Assembly: GCA_903851195.1 (NCBI GenBank)
Contig: CAINNJ010000052.1
Coordinates: 1 to 64,000, forward strand
Origin: an uncultured Acidobacteriia bacterium
GTDB taxonomy: Bacteria > Acidobacteriota > Terriglobia > Bryobacterales > Bryobacteraceae
Reading direction: 5' to 3'
Length of the DNA stretch: 64,000 nt
How positions within the stretch are numbered: position 1 is the stretch's first letter; every line of letters begins with the position of its first letter. Below are positions 55,845-64,000 of the stretch, one piece after another. The notes below the pieces were generated by a model. That model was not told the origin of the DNA. It saw nothing but the letters and a program-made list of their open reading frames with translations, and ran no database searches. The translations under genes and the position numbers were made by a program.

Positions 55845-56242
55845 AGCAATTGTTCCAGTTTACGGCGCACCTCCGCGGGGGAATACGGCTTGGCAAAGAA
55901 GGCGTCTGCTCCCAGCTGCAGCGCGCGCGAAGGAAGCCGGGGATCGCTGTCGCCGCTGATCAGCAGAATGGGCAGATGCCGGAAACGCGGTTCGGAGCGC
56001 AATTGCCGGATCAGGTCGAAACCATCCAGACAGCCGGCTTCTCTGTGGAAGTTGGCGGCCCGGTTCATATTGAGGTCCGTGACGAGGGCGGCCACTTGTT
56101 CAGCCGGATCCCGCAGCGCGACGATGGCGGCGCACGCGCTCTTCACGACGCGCGTTTCCACGCCCGGCAGCGTTTCGAGCGCAATCTGCAGCGTCTCGGC
56201 GCAGGCTTCGCTGTCTTCCACGATCAGAACCAGTCGTGACAT
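55835..56242 (-). CDS. Stand-alone receiver-domain protein with insertion at the phospho-site
   Basis: 135 residues from the ATG at 56242 (an in-frame ATG at 56248 adds two residues). It is a CheY-like receiver: VLIVEDSEACAETL (acidic pair), phospho-Asp56 in LVTDLNMN, LLISGDSD and the conserved Lys in FFAKPYSP. Normally the phospho-Asp loop runs directly into a Pro-x-Met-Asp-Gly turn. Here about a dozen residues (NRAANFHREAGC) separate TDLNM from LDGFDLI. It lies 7 bases after an OmpR-type regulator and upstream of the porin, cupredoxin and kinase genes, so it may be a second phospho-acceptor for that kinase. Confidence 0.88.
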   Translation of the reverse strand: MSRLVLIVEDSEACAETLQIALETLPGVETRVVKSACAAIVALRDPAEQVAALVTDLNMNRAANFHREAGCLDGFDLIRQLRSEPRFRHLPILLISGDSDPRLPSRALQLGADAFFAKPYSPAEVRRKLEQLLCT

Positions 56243-56249
56243 GGGCATC

Positions 56250-56930
56250 TCAGGGCAGGAACCGGTAGCCGACCTTGTGCAGGGTGATGAAGTGGCGCGG
56301 GCAGTTGGCATCCGCCTCCAGTTTCTGGCGCAGCCGGACGACGTGCGCATCCACCGTGCGGGTGTTGGGGAAGGATTCGTAGCCCCAGACGGAGTTCAGA
56401 ATCATGTCGCGGGAGAGCGGACGGTCCGGATTCTGCAGAAAGAAAGTGAGCAGGTTGTACTCGGCCGGCGTGAACTTCACCTCCTGGCCTTTGCGCGTGA
56501 CGATGCGGCGTTCCAGATCGATGGCCACGTCCGCGAACGAAAGAACCTTCTGCGGCTCGGAGGGCGACCGGCGCAAAACCGCCCGCACGCGCGCCAGCAG
56601 TTCGCGGGTGCCGAAGGGCTTCACGATGTAGTCGTCCGCGCCGATTTCGAGCAGCAGAACCTTATCGATTTCTTCGCCCACCGCGCTGAGAACGATGATC
56701 GGCGTCTGCACGCCCGAGGTGCGCAGCCGCTTGCAGACCTCCACGCCGCTGATGTCGGGAAGGCGGAGATCCGTGAGAATGATATCGGGCCGGGCCAGCA
56801 CCGCCTGATCCAGACCGCTCTTTCCATCCGCCGCGAGGAGGGCGCGGAAGCCCTCGCGTTCGAACAGAACCCCGATCGTATCCCGCAGACTGTCATCGTC
56901 ATCGATAACAAGAATTGTTTGCATTCGCAT
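56250..56930 (-). CDS. OmpR/PhoB-family response regulator
   Basis: 226 residues. Receiver domain: ILVIDDDDSLRDT, phospho-Asp in IILTDLRLPDISG, and Lys in DYIVKPFGTREL. The C-terminal winged helix reads VKFTPAEYNLLTFFLQNPD, LNSVWGYESFPNTRTVDAHV and KVGYRFLP. This is a DNA-binding transcription factor probably phosphorylated by the HAMP kinase of the same cluster. Two starts are possible (56930 or 56924); a TAAAAT box lies 4 bases before the first and 10 before the second. It is the first gene of the cluster. Confidence 0.95.
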   Translation of the reverse strand: MRMQTILVIDDDDSLRDTIGVLFEREGFRALLAADGKSGLDQAVLARPDIILTDLRLPDISGVEVCKRLRTSGVQTPIIVLSAVGEEIDKVLLLEIGADDYIVKPFGTRELLARVRAVLRRSPSEPQKVLSFADVAIDLERRIVTRKGQEVKFTPAEYNLLTFFLQNPDRPLSRDMILNSVWGYESFPNTRTVDAHVVRLRQKLEADANCPRHFITLHKVGYRFLP

Positions 56931-57033
56931 CGCGATTTTAGCGCGAAACGTAAGTGCGGGAGTGAACGGGTCCCGAACAGAACCCTGTTTTTACAACTCT
57001 TTTACCGCCCCGGTACGCCGGAAGCCGGCGCGC

Positions 57034-60000
57034 CTACCGGAACTGGCGTTTGTAGAAGAAGTTCACGCTGAAGATTCCGTTCTGGTCGCGCGTCGCCACC
57101 GCCGCCCACTGCGGATTCAGGGCCCACTCGATCTTGATGATCTGTCCGTTGGGATCGTCAAGAGCCGAAGTGTAAGTGAAGGTCAGGTTGCTGGTAATTC
57201 GCTGCTGAAAGGTGAGCCGCGCGGTGGGAACCTGGGAGCCGGTGGTGAACGATGGGTCGATCTTGAGCTGCGTCACGCCGAAGACGCGCTGCAAACGCCC
57301 AGATACGGGATCCACCAGCGCTTTGCTGAGAAGCGCGGATTCGCCCCGCTGCTGGAAGGATTGCTCCGGGACCAGCGGCTGATTCGCCAGCACCGTAGGG
57401 TCGGAAGTCGGCGTGGAGCCCGCCGCGAGCAGGCCGACAATCTCCTGAAACTGCAATGGCGGATCGGATGTGTAACTAAGATTCATGTTATCGATCGGCC
57501 CGGTGACGCGCAGCACCACATTCACGCCGCGCGCCTGCGTTTCCAGACTGATATCGAGCACCGGCTCAATGCGGTTGGGATTATAGAACGCGATGGATCC
57601 CGCGCTGATGGAGTAACTGGAACCGAAGAAGACTAACTGCCCTTCGCTGACCGTAACTCTGCCGAGAATTCCCGGATGCGAGGCGGTGCCGCGCACGGTC
57701 AGGTCCGCATTGGCCTGCAGATTCTCCGCGAGGGCAGCCTGCACGGCGAGGCCCGCGGTGGTGCGCACGCGGATATTCAGCCGCATGTTGTCGGTGATCG
57801 GCGAGGGCGCGGAAGGGGCCTGCACCGGTGTCGAAGCGGTGGACAGGATTGAGCCGATGTCGCTTTGCGGCGCGTAATTCAGCTGCTGGATATTGACGGT
57901 TCCCGAGAGAATGCTGTTTTGCGATGTGCCGTCGAGGCGCACATCCGCTCCCGCCACCAGACTGACGCCGGGTTGCACGCGGATGCGTACACGGGTCGCT
58001 TTCGCGGCGAGGCCGAAGCGAATCACGTCGGAATAGCCGACAAAGCCTGTTGCGCTGAGCTTGCCGCCGCCCGATTCGGCGGTCAGGTTGTTGATGGTCG
58101 CGTTGTTTCCGTTGAAGGAGATGACGCCGTTGGCGTTGGAAATCCCGTTCGGCAGCCCGGTGTAGTTGAACGTGGCGTTCTGCAGCGTGAGTTGTCCGTT
58201 CACAAGCGGCTGCGACATGGTCCCGCCGATGGTTGTGGACGCGGCGATCCGGCCGGAAGAGTAAATATCGCGGTCGAACGAAGGGAGAATATCGAGATCG
58301 ACGCTGGCGTTGGCGGTCAGGCTGAGCGTTTGCGCGGGGAGAGACGCGCTGCCGGAGATCTGCAGGTCGGTTTTGGCGCCGGCCAGATGAGCGCTCCGGA
58401 TGCGAATCACGCCCCGTTCCACGGCTGCGGAGATCGCGCCCTGATTCGTGATGACAATCGGCGGCGCGCCGGGCCTGGCCGGAGCATTCAGGGCCAGACG
58501 GGTGATGTTGAAGCCGCCGTTCAGCTGGTCCGTTTTTCGCGCCGGGCCCTGCAGTTCGATGTCGCCATCCACCACGCCTTCGAAGCCGGCCAGTTGGCCC
58601 GCGGGCGGGCCGAGCAGGTCCCGCAGATGGCTGTAGGTCACGTTGCGAAAATTCAGCCTGGCATCGAACGGGAAATCGCCGCGAAGTTGCGCGCTGCCCT
58701 GGCCGTGGATGGTGGAGGAGGCGAGGTTCGAATCCAGCACGATGCTGACCCGGTCGCCCTGCGTGGTTTTCGCGGTCAGTCTGGCGTCGCCGAAATTCTT
58801 CCCCTGCGCCGAAATGCCGGTTGCTTCCACATTGGCGTCGAGCCGGCTGAATTCCACGTACGGCTCTTTTTCGCTGACCGACGCCGCGCCGCTGGCATCC
58901 AGTTGCAGAATGCCGCCAAGGCCGGGCCGCAGATTCCGCACCGTGCGGAAGCGGGCGAGATCCAGCCGGTTACTCTTCACTGTGAAACGCGCGTCGCCCT
59001 GGGAAAGATTGCCCTGCGGGTGATCGAAGTGCGCGGTCGCATCGATGCGCGACGGGCCGGTCACCACCTCGAGTTGCGGCACGTCGATGGCGCGGGCCGC
59101 ATACGTGACACGCGCGTGGACCTGATCGAGCGGTTCGTCGTACACCACCGCGCGGGTGAGACTCACATCCGCGCTGCCCTGCGGATTCGCGATAGTGCCG
59201 TTGAACTGCGCCGTGCCGGAGATCGTTCCACGCGCCGGGATGTCTGTTTGCTTCGCGACGACCAGCACCCGTTCCAGCGCGAGGTTCGCGATATTGGCGC
59301 TGGCCGTGGTGGGGTAGTCGGCGGTCAGCTGCGTGGTTCCGGTGAGGCGAATCGCGGAGCCGGCGAAGTCGGAATCCGCATGGAAACTAACAGCCTGCCC
59401 GCTGGTTTGGGCGGCAGCGGTCAGGTTGCCATAGTTCTGGCCCTGGTAAGTTACGCCCCGTGCCGCGACATCCGCGTTCACGTTCGTGAGAAGGAATTCG
59501 CTCGTCTTCGGTGTGGGTGCGGTCAGGTTGCCCGTGATATCGGCATTGATGCGCACCGTGCCACCCGCCGCCAGATCTTTCATCCGAAGCTGCGCGAGAT
59601 CCACCGGATTGGTTTGCAGGTGGGCATGCACCTGGCCGGTGGTGAAGCTGTCGGCGGGATGACGAAACTCGGCTGTGAGATCGGCGCGACCGCTGCCCGC
59701 CTGCAGGAAAGCGGCCGGGATGGTGGCGAGTTGCTCGGTCAGCAAGACCTGCGCCTGCGCCCGATCGAATGCCACGCCATCGAGTGTTCCCCCGGCGCTC
59801 TGGACGTCGATCCGGCCCTGCGGATTGCCCACCGTGCCCTGCACGTGAGCGGACGCCGTGAGAGCGCCGGAATAGCCGGCCGGCGTGCCCCCTGCGAGCG
59901 CCACCACGTCCGCCAGATCGCCGTTGCGAACAGAAATATCCGCGGCGACCGGCGCGCGAGGCAACGCCTTCCAGTTCCGCAGGCCCACCGACGCGTTGAA

Positions 60001-61863
60001 CTGCGTCTGCATGGCACTTCGCACCAGGTTGCCGTTGCGCACGGCAGCGCCGGATTCCGAGGCGCCCAGATCCGCCGCGAGCGAGTCGAACTGCCGGCCT
60101 TCCACACTGAAGCGGCCCGTGGCCAGGTGGCCTTCAAACCGGGGCGTAGTGAGGCTGCCGGTGACGATCCCGCTGAGTTTGAACTCACTGGCAAGCGCGA
60201 TCTGCACGGGTGGCTTATCGGGCGACAGGGCGCTGGTCAGGTCCGTCAGATCACGGCTGGTCAGTTCCACGCTGAGTTGCCGGTTGAGCGAGCCGTTCAG
60301 CGACAGACGGGTATGGGGCAGGACGAGCGACGAATCGCCCAGCGTCAGACTATCGGCGGCCCCGTTGTAGTTTGCGTTGATTCGCCCGGTGAGCGGCACG
60401 CCCTTCCGTCCCGGTGCGATAGCGAGCCGGGTTTCCGCCGCGATGCCCTTCGTTCCCGGCGCGGAGAGATCACCTGAAGCCTTGATGTTGCCGGAAAGAA
60501 CGCCATCGTACGGGAGGCTGGCGCCGAATTCCTGCAGGCCGTGCTGCAGGTCGAGACCGCGCAGATTCCCGTCGAAGGTATAACGTTTGAAGTCTTCGAG
60601 CGAAGCATTGGCCAGCAGTTCACCGCCGAACGCGCTGAGCTTCAGGCCGTTCAGCCGCAGGAAATGCGGATCCGCCTCAACGGCCGATAAAAGATTGATA
60701 TTCGAAATGCGGCGAGTCCCCTGGCGGAACGAAACGCGCTTCGCTTCTATATTCCCGTTCACGCGGTAGTTATTCGCGGAATCCAGGCTGGCGTTGCCGT
60801 TCATATTCACAACGCCTTCGGGCTGCGCGGCGACGCCGAACATCCGCCCGAGTTCACCCAGCGCGAGTTGGGTGCGGAAGGCGAGCGAACCGTTGCCTTT
60901 TGGATCTTTCAGCGTGCCGGACGCTTCCACGCTCGATTGACCGAAGGTGGCGCGAAGTCCCGTAACCTGAATGGCATCACCCGCGATAACGGCGTTCGCG
61001 TCGAGGTCGATGCGGGATGGCCCGCGGGAGTTCCGCGGCGGTGTCAGATTCGCGAGGTTCTCCACATCGGAAACCGCGATGTAGCCGGTCAGATGGCCGG
61101 AGATTTTCGGATCTCTTATGTTCGCTACGGAACCGTTCAGTACGATCCTGGAAACCGGCGTGGCAATTGAGGCATTGCGGAAATCAATCCGGTCGCGCTG
61201 CATCGCCACGGGCAAACTGATTTCCAGACGGACCGGCGTGCTGCGTCCGGAAACCACGTAAATCGGTTCCATGCCGAGTTGCCCCTGGTAGCCGCGCGTC
61301 AGCGTGTTCCATGCCAACTGCGCACGCAGATTATTTCCCTGGATATTCAGCGACTGTTTGCGGGAATCCAGGCTCAACAGTCCGTTCGAGAGATTGAAGT
61401 GACCGACCTGAAGATCCACTACGGTTTCGAGCGCGGTCCTATTCGACGTGGATTTCTCACGCGGCTCGGGAATGTTCGTGCTGCCGTCCGCCAGAACAAT
61501 TACGTTTACCTCTGGCCGCTCCACGCGCAGAGCCTGAATATCCAGCAAATGGCTGAAGCCGGTCAACAGGCGAATATTGATTTGCGCTCTCGCGATTCGC
61601 ACGAACGGCGCGGCGCCCGCCGGCTCTTTTCCGTGGATCACGAATCCCGTCACTACCGCTTCGAGCTTCCACGGGTCCAGCGCGAGCGAGCCCAGTTCCA
61701 CCCGTCCGCCTGTGCCTTGCTCCGTCGCTGTAATGATCTTTTCCCGAACGTAATTGCGAAACCCTTCCGTGGGGATAATCAGAACGACAGCAAGGAACAG
61801 GAGAACGACAACACTGACGATCGCGATAAGAACGTTCCGGATAATCCTGGCTCTGCGACTCAC
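57034..61863 (-). CDS. tamB: TamB/DUF490 translocation and assembly module protein
   Basis: 1609 residues, near the upper range for TamB. A single N-terminal membrane helix (NVLIAIVSVVVLLFLAVVLI) leads to a long periplasmic body of repeating beta-strands with AsmA-like features (LGSLALDPWKLEAVVTGFVI, VDLQVGHFNLSNGLLSLDSR), which forms a lipid-lined groove. The C-terminal DUF490 domain is recognised by GSSYSISAGSIAFYNPNRIE and LQFQEIVGLLAAG. TamB works with an Omp85 partner in outer-membrane protein insertion or phospholipid transport. Its ATG overlaps the SurA-like gene by 4 bases and the Omp85 gene is the next one upstream. Confidence 0.94.
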   Translation of the reverse strand: MSRRARIIRNVLIAIVSVVVLLFLAVVLIIPTEGFRNYVREKIITATEQGTGGRVELGSLALDPWKLEAVVTGFVIHGKEPAGAAPFVRIARAQINIRLLTGFSHLLDIQALRVERPEVNVIVLADGSTNIPEPREKSTSNRTALETVVDLQVGHFNLSNGLLSLDSRKQSLNIQGNNLRAQLAWNTLTRGYQGQLGMEPIYVVSGRSTPVRLEISLPVAMQRDRIDFRNASIATPVSRIVLNGSVANIRDPKISGHLTGYIAVSDVENLANLTPPRNSRGPSRIDLDANAVIAGDAIQVTGLRATFGQSSVEASGTLKDPKGNGSLAFRTQLALGELGRMFGVAAQPEGVVNMNGNASLDSANNYRVNGNIEAKRVSFRQGTRRISNINLLSAVEADPHFLRLNGLKLSAFGGELLANASLEDFKRYTFDGNLRGLDLQHGLQEFGASLPYDGVLSGNIKASGDLSAPGTKGIAAETRLAIAPGRKGVPLTGRINANYNGAADSLTLGDSSLVLPHTRLSLNGSLNRQLSVELTSRDLTDLTSALSPDKPPVQIALASEFKLSGIVTGSLTTPRFEGHLATGRFSVEGRQFDSLAADLGASESGAAVRNGNLVRSAMQTQFNASVGLRNWKALPRAPVAADISVRNGDLADVVALAGGTPAGYSGALTASAHVQGTVGNPQGRIDVQSAGGTLDGVAFDRAQAQVLLTEQLATIPAAFLQAGSGRADLTAEFRHPADSFTTGQVHAHLQTNPVDLAQLRMKDLAAGGTVRINADITGNLTAPTPKTSEFLLTNVNADVAARGVTYQGQNYGNLTAAAQTSGQAVSFHADSDFAGSAIRLTGTTQLTADYPTTASANIANLALERVLVVAKQTDIPARGTISGTAQFNGTIANPQGSADVSLTRAVVYDEPLDQVHARVTYAARAIDVPQLEVVTGPSRIDATAHFDHPQGNLSQGDARFTVKSNRLDLARFRTVRNLRPGLGGILQLDASGAASVSEKEPYVEFSRLDANVEATGISAQGKNFGDARLTAKTTQGDRVSIVLDSNLASSTIHGQGSAQLRGDFPFDARLNFRNVTYSHLRDLLGPPAGQLAGFEGVVDGDIELQGPARKTDQLNGGFNITRLALNAPARPGAPPIVITNQGAISAAVERGVIRIRSAHLAGAKTDLQISGSASLPAQTLSLTANASVDLDILPSFDRDIYSSGRIAASTTIGGTMSQPLVNGQLTLQNATFNYTGLPNGISNANGVISFNGNNATINNLTAESGGGKLSATGFVGYSDVIRFGLAAKATRVRIRVQPGVSLVAGADVRLDGTSQNSILSGTVNIQQLNYAPQSDIGSILSTASTPVQAPSAPSPITDNMRLNIRVRTTAGLAVQAALAENLQANADLTVRGTASHPGILGRVTVSEGQLVFFGSSYSISAGSIAFYNPNRIEPVLDISLETQARGVNVVLRVTGPIDNMNLSYTSDPPLQFQEIVGLLAAGSTPTSDPTVLANQPLVPEQSFQQRGESALLSKALVDPVSGRLQRVFGVTQLKIDPSFTTGSQVPTARLTFQQRITSNLTFTYTSALDDPNGQIIKIEWALNPQWAAVATRDQNGIFSVNFFYKRQFR

Positions 61864-62498
61864 TGAAAAGCTCCTTCGCGGAATTCCACATGGCCGGCCT
61901 TTCGAGTACTGTCGAGCCAGGCTTCGAACTGTTCATTGACTCGCTGTCCAATCAGCAATTCCCGGATTTTTGGCTCCAGCGATTCCGGGCTGCTGCCGGC
62001 GCCCCATTGCCGCCGAAGCTCATTCCGGTGCTGGTCATAATAGGCGTTAATCTCATCGCCGGTCACATTCACGCCCGCGCGGAATCGCTGATCGATATAA
62101 CGGAGCACCGTGAGCTGCCACAACAACTGCGCGGTCAGTTGTTCCTGAGTCAGCCCGTAACGTTGGAGCGTCTGATTCAGGCGCGTATCCGAACCCGCGA
62201 ACCGTTCCTGCCGGATCTGTTTGAGCATGGTCTGCGCATCGGAATCGGAGGCCCGCCGATACTGGCCCGTTACAATCTCATCGCGAATTAAGGCCTGATC
62301 TACCAGGCGATCCGCCGCCTTCCGCCTCGCTTGTGGCGTCATCGACAGCGGCTCGGAATTCAGGAAACTGGTAACGCGGAGATCCCGTTCGATATCGCTC
62401 GCCTTGATGACATGCTTGCCGACCACCACGGCCACCCTGTCGATCACCACCGCGGCCTGTACAATTCCCGGACACATCAGCAGAAGCAGCACCCGCAT
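61860..62498 (-). CDS. SurA-like periplasmic chaperone without PPIase domain
   Basis: 212 residues from the ATG at 62498, which overlaps the Omp85 stop in TGATG. A signal peptide (RVLLLLMCPGIVQA) leads to a SurA N-terminal-type domain: IDRVAVVVGKHVIKASDIER, RRKAADRLVDQALIRDEI, a helical middle (LTQEQLTAQLLWQLTVLRYI), and VTGDEINAYYDQHRNEL. The C-terminal LEPKIRELLIGQRVNEQFEAWLDSTR closes the domain. No parvulin domain is present, so it should be a holdase. Its place between the Omp85 and tamB genes suggests it delivers barrels to this machinery. Confidence 0.87.
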   Translation of the reverse strand: MRVLLLLMCPGIVQAAVVIDRVAVVVGKHVIKASDIERDLRVTSFLNSEPLSMTPQARRKAADRLVDQALIRDEIVTGQYRRASDSDAQTMLKQIRQERFAGSDTRLNQTLQRYGLTQEQLTAQLLWQLTVLRYIDQRFRAGVNVTGDEINAYYDQHRNELRRQWGAGSSPESLEPKIRELLIGQRVNEQFEAWLDSTRKAGHVEFREGAFQ

Positions 62499-64000
62499 CA
62501 GAACGTCTGCCCTATGGAGAAGAAGAACTGGAAGTGACTGACATTCTGCCGGGTGACCTGACAGAAGGGTTGTTGCAGGGATACCGGATCGTTGGGGTTG
62601 CAACGGAGCAGTTGCTGCGGGGTGCCGGCAAAGCCTTCATAAGAAGGCGGGTTGATGCTGTATGCGAGATCGGCGCGGACCGGTCCGATGGGTGTCTTGT
62701 ATCGAACGCCGAATCCGGCCGCGTGCACCATGTAATTAAAATCCTGAAGGTTCGACTGCCGGAACCGGAAGGACAGATCGCTCAGTGAACTGAACACGTT
62801 TCCCATGTCATGAAAGAACACGCCCTGAATGTTGTCTCCGAGCAGCGGGAAGCGCAGTTCGACGTTATTGAACAACAGGGCATTGCCGCCGATGGGGAAT
62901 CCGGTCGCCTGCGACGTGGGTCCGCCGGGCACCAGAGGAGCACCAGTGTCGCGCGGGCCCGCCTGATTGAACGGGAACGCTCGAAGGGAGTCCGCGCCGC
63001 CGCCATAAAACCGTTCCGGCAGCGGAACCGACTGTTCCGCCGAGAGACCAGCGGGCGCGGCGAACGGCGCGATAATGCCGAACCGGGTCTGCCGCGCGAG
63101 GACGATATTATTTGTCAGCCGATAATAGGTTGCGTTACGCAACAGAACGCGGCCGAAACTTCTTTGCGAGCCGAGATATTTACTGGCCAGGCCAATATCG
63201 AAAGTGTTGAATATCCCGCGGTGGGGATTCGTCGAGCTGTCGCGCCGGTCCTGCACCAGATTCGCCGAAAAGATTCCGATACGCAGCGCCTGCGTAAGTT
63301 GCGGTATCAGCAGCACCGGGATAATCACGTTGCTCACTCCCACGCGCCGGTAAGAGAACCGCATCAGCCCGGTGAGTGATTTTGAAAATGTCTGCGAAAC
63401 CTGCACGGAGCCTTCCGCTCTCTCGGACGCGAAGGTTCGAACGTCGAGCGTCTTGTCATACACCAGCGAGTAACTGATGCTTCGCCCTTCCAGATTCCGG
63501 AAGCGGGGCTGCAGGTAGTTCAGAGAACCGAGCTTCTCCAGAGTCGAATAAGCGGCCCGAAGACTGACGGTGTGACCGATACCCAGAAAGTTCAGACGGG
63601 AAACATCGAAAGAGACCTGCGGACTGAAACCAGTGGAGCCGCCTGGCGATCCCAGGCTCTGCGAACTCGGCTGCCCGAAGCGCGCCACCTGTGCGCCCAA
63701 ACCGACTGCCACTGAATAGCGGTTGGCTTCCTCAATGCTGTACAGAACGTATTTGAAGCCGGTCTCGCCTTCGGGATTCTGAATAGCCGTATCGACGCGT
63801 GCGAAGATGCCCAAATCGTAAAGACTCTTCTGAATATCGGTTTCCTGCACCGGCGACAGGGGATCGCCGGGCTTGAGAGTGATTGCACGATCCACCAGCG
63901 AGCGGCGCGTGGTGCGCAGACCCGAGATCTTCACGTCCCTCACAAACTGAGGGCTGCCTTCCGTCACCGTATACAACACAGTGACGTGTTGGGCAGCCGT
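62498..64000 (-). CDS. Omp85 (BamA/TamA-type) outer-membrane assembly protein (5' end outside window)
   Basis: At least 500 residues are visible; the frame stays open at base 64000, so the N-terminus and earlier POTRA domains are missing. The visible start contains a POTRA-type segment (PQFVRDVKISGLRTTRRSLV, DIQKSLYDLGIFARVDTAI). The Omp85 barrel follows, with ARYSL-like strands and the late motif VRYKTPIGPVRADLAYSIN. The protein ends in Phe (FFFSIGQTF), typical of outer-membrane barrels. In front of surA-like and tamB genes, a TamA-like role is favoured over BamA, though this lineage may use it for both. Confidence 0.9.
   Translation of the reverse strand, partial: TAAQHVTVLYTVTEGSPQFVRDVKISGLRTTRRSLVDRAITLKPGDPLSPVQETDIQKSLYDLGIFARVDTAIQNPEGETGFKYVLYSIEEANRYSVAVGLGAQVARFGQPSSQSLGSPGGSTGFSPQVSFDVSRLNFLGIGHTVSLRAAYSTLEKLGSLNYLQPRFRNLEGRSISYSLVYDKTLDVRTFASERAEGSVQVSQTFSKSLTGLMRFSYRRVGVSNVIIPVLLIPQLTQALRIGIFSANLVQDRRDSSTNPHRGIFNTFDIGLASKYLGSQRSFGRVLLRNATYYRLTNNIVLARQTRFGIIAPFAAPAGLSAEQSVPLPERFYGGGADSLRAFPFNQAGPRDTGAPLVPGGPTSQATGFPIGGNALLFNNVELRFPLLGDNIQGVFFHDMGNVFSSLSDLSFRFRQSNLQDFNYMVHAAGFGVRYKTPIGPVRADLAYSINPPSYEGFAGTPQQLLRCNPNDPVSLQQPFCQVTRQNVSHFQFFFSIGQTF

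Noticed and set aside
57865-60477. 870-codon plus-strand frame opposite tamB
   Set aside because: Same mirror effect; no recognisable domain, and the minus strand encodes TamB with an unbroken N- to C-terminal pattern.

Overview
The window is about 64 kb of gene-dense, GC-rich bacterial chromosome that most resembles an Acidobacteriota genome of the Solibacter/Bryobacter type. The inference rests on gene content: a DUF1592 cytochrome/DUF1552 Tat-protein pair, a tonB-exbB-exbD-exbD block next to secDF-yajC, a tricorn-like protease, cytochrome c-PQQ dehydrogenase fusions, many secreted carbohydrate-active enzymes and a double-membrane envelope (TamB, Omp85, RND pump). There are no insertion sequences, phage genes, CRISPR arrays, tRNA or rRNA genes. 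No stretch longer than about 300 bases lacks a gene. The TPR lipoprotein at the left edge and the Omp85 protein at the right edge run off the window.

Layout. 1-9118 (minus) is a long envelope/secretion series: SDR oxidoreductase, tgt, yajC, secD, secF, tonB, exbB, two exbD genes and a TPR lipoprotein. SecF carries an unusual helix-hairpin-helix-like insertion. 9246-11045 (minus) holds clpP and a methyltransferase. 11311-22914 is a secreted catabolic region: M20 peptidase, VOC protein, GH28 pectinase, divergent SGNH esterase, ThuA-like protein, GNAT enzyme, and a coupled trio of DUF1592 multidomain cytochrome, DUF1552 Tat protein and mutarotase-like protein. 22918-24485 is a BlaI-M56 regulatory pair whose peptidase ends in a TonB domain. 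24575-27928 is a tricorn-type protease.

27949-38025 (minus) is one continuous series: DUF1385 protein, prfA, prmC, dinB, then an RND efflux pump (MFP, RND, outer-membrane factor). prfA and prmC share one reading frame and are separated only by a UAG codon. 38180-42846 (plus) encodes an esterase, a triple-domain cytochrome-PQQ dehydrogenase and a Tat-exported TIM-barrel protein. 42856-45909 (minus) is thiC, an alpha/beta hydrolase and fabI. 46036-51067 (plus) is a BrnT/BrnA toxin-antitoxin pair, an exported M24 peptidase, and a CHASE2 histidine kinase with a sigma-54 response regulator. 51074-56930 (minus) is a signalling cluster: OmpR-type regulator, odd stand-alone receiver, porin-like protein, cupredoxin-like protein, histidine kinase and YihY/BrkB membrane protein. 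57034-64000 (minus) is an Omp85 protein, a SurA-like chaperone and TamB, probably one outer-membrane assembly operon.

The observations most worth following are the in-frame prfA-UAG-prmC junction, the cupredoxin/porin two-component cluster with its modified receiver, the SecF insertion, and several starts with a TANNNT -10-like box 6-8 bases upstream and no Shine-Dalgarno sequence, which look like leaderless mRNAs. Several gene ends also carry a short tandem duplication that includes the stop codon.
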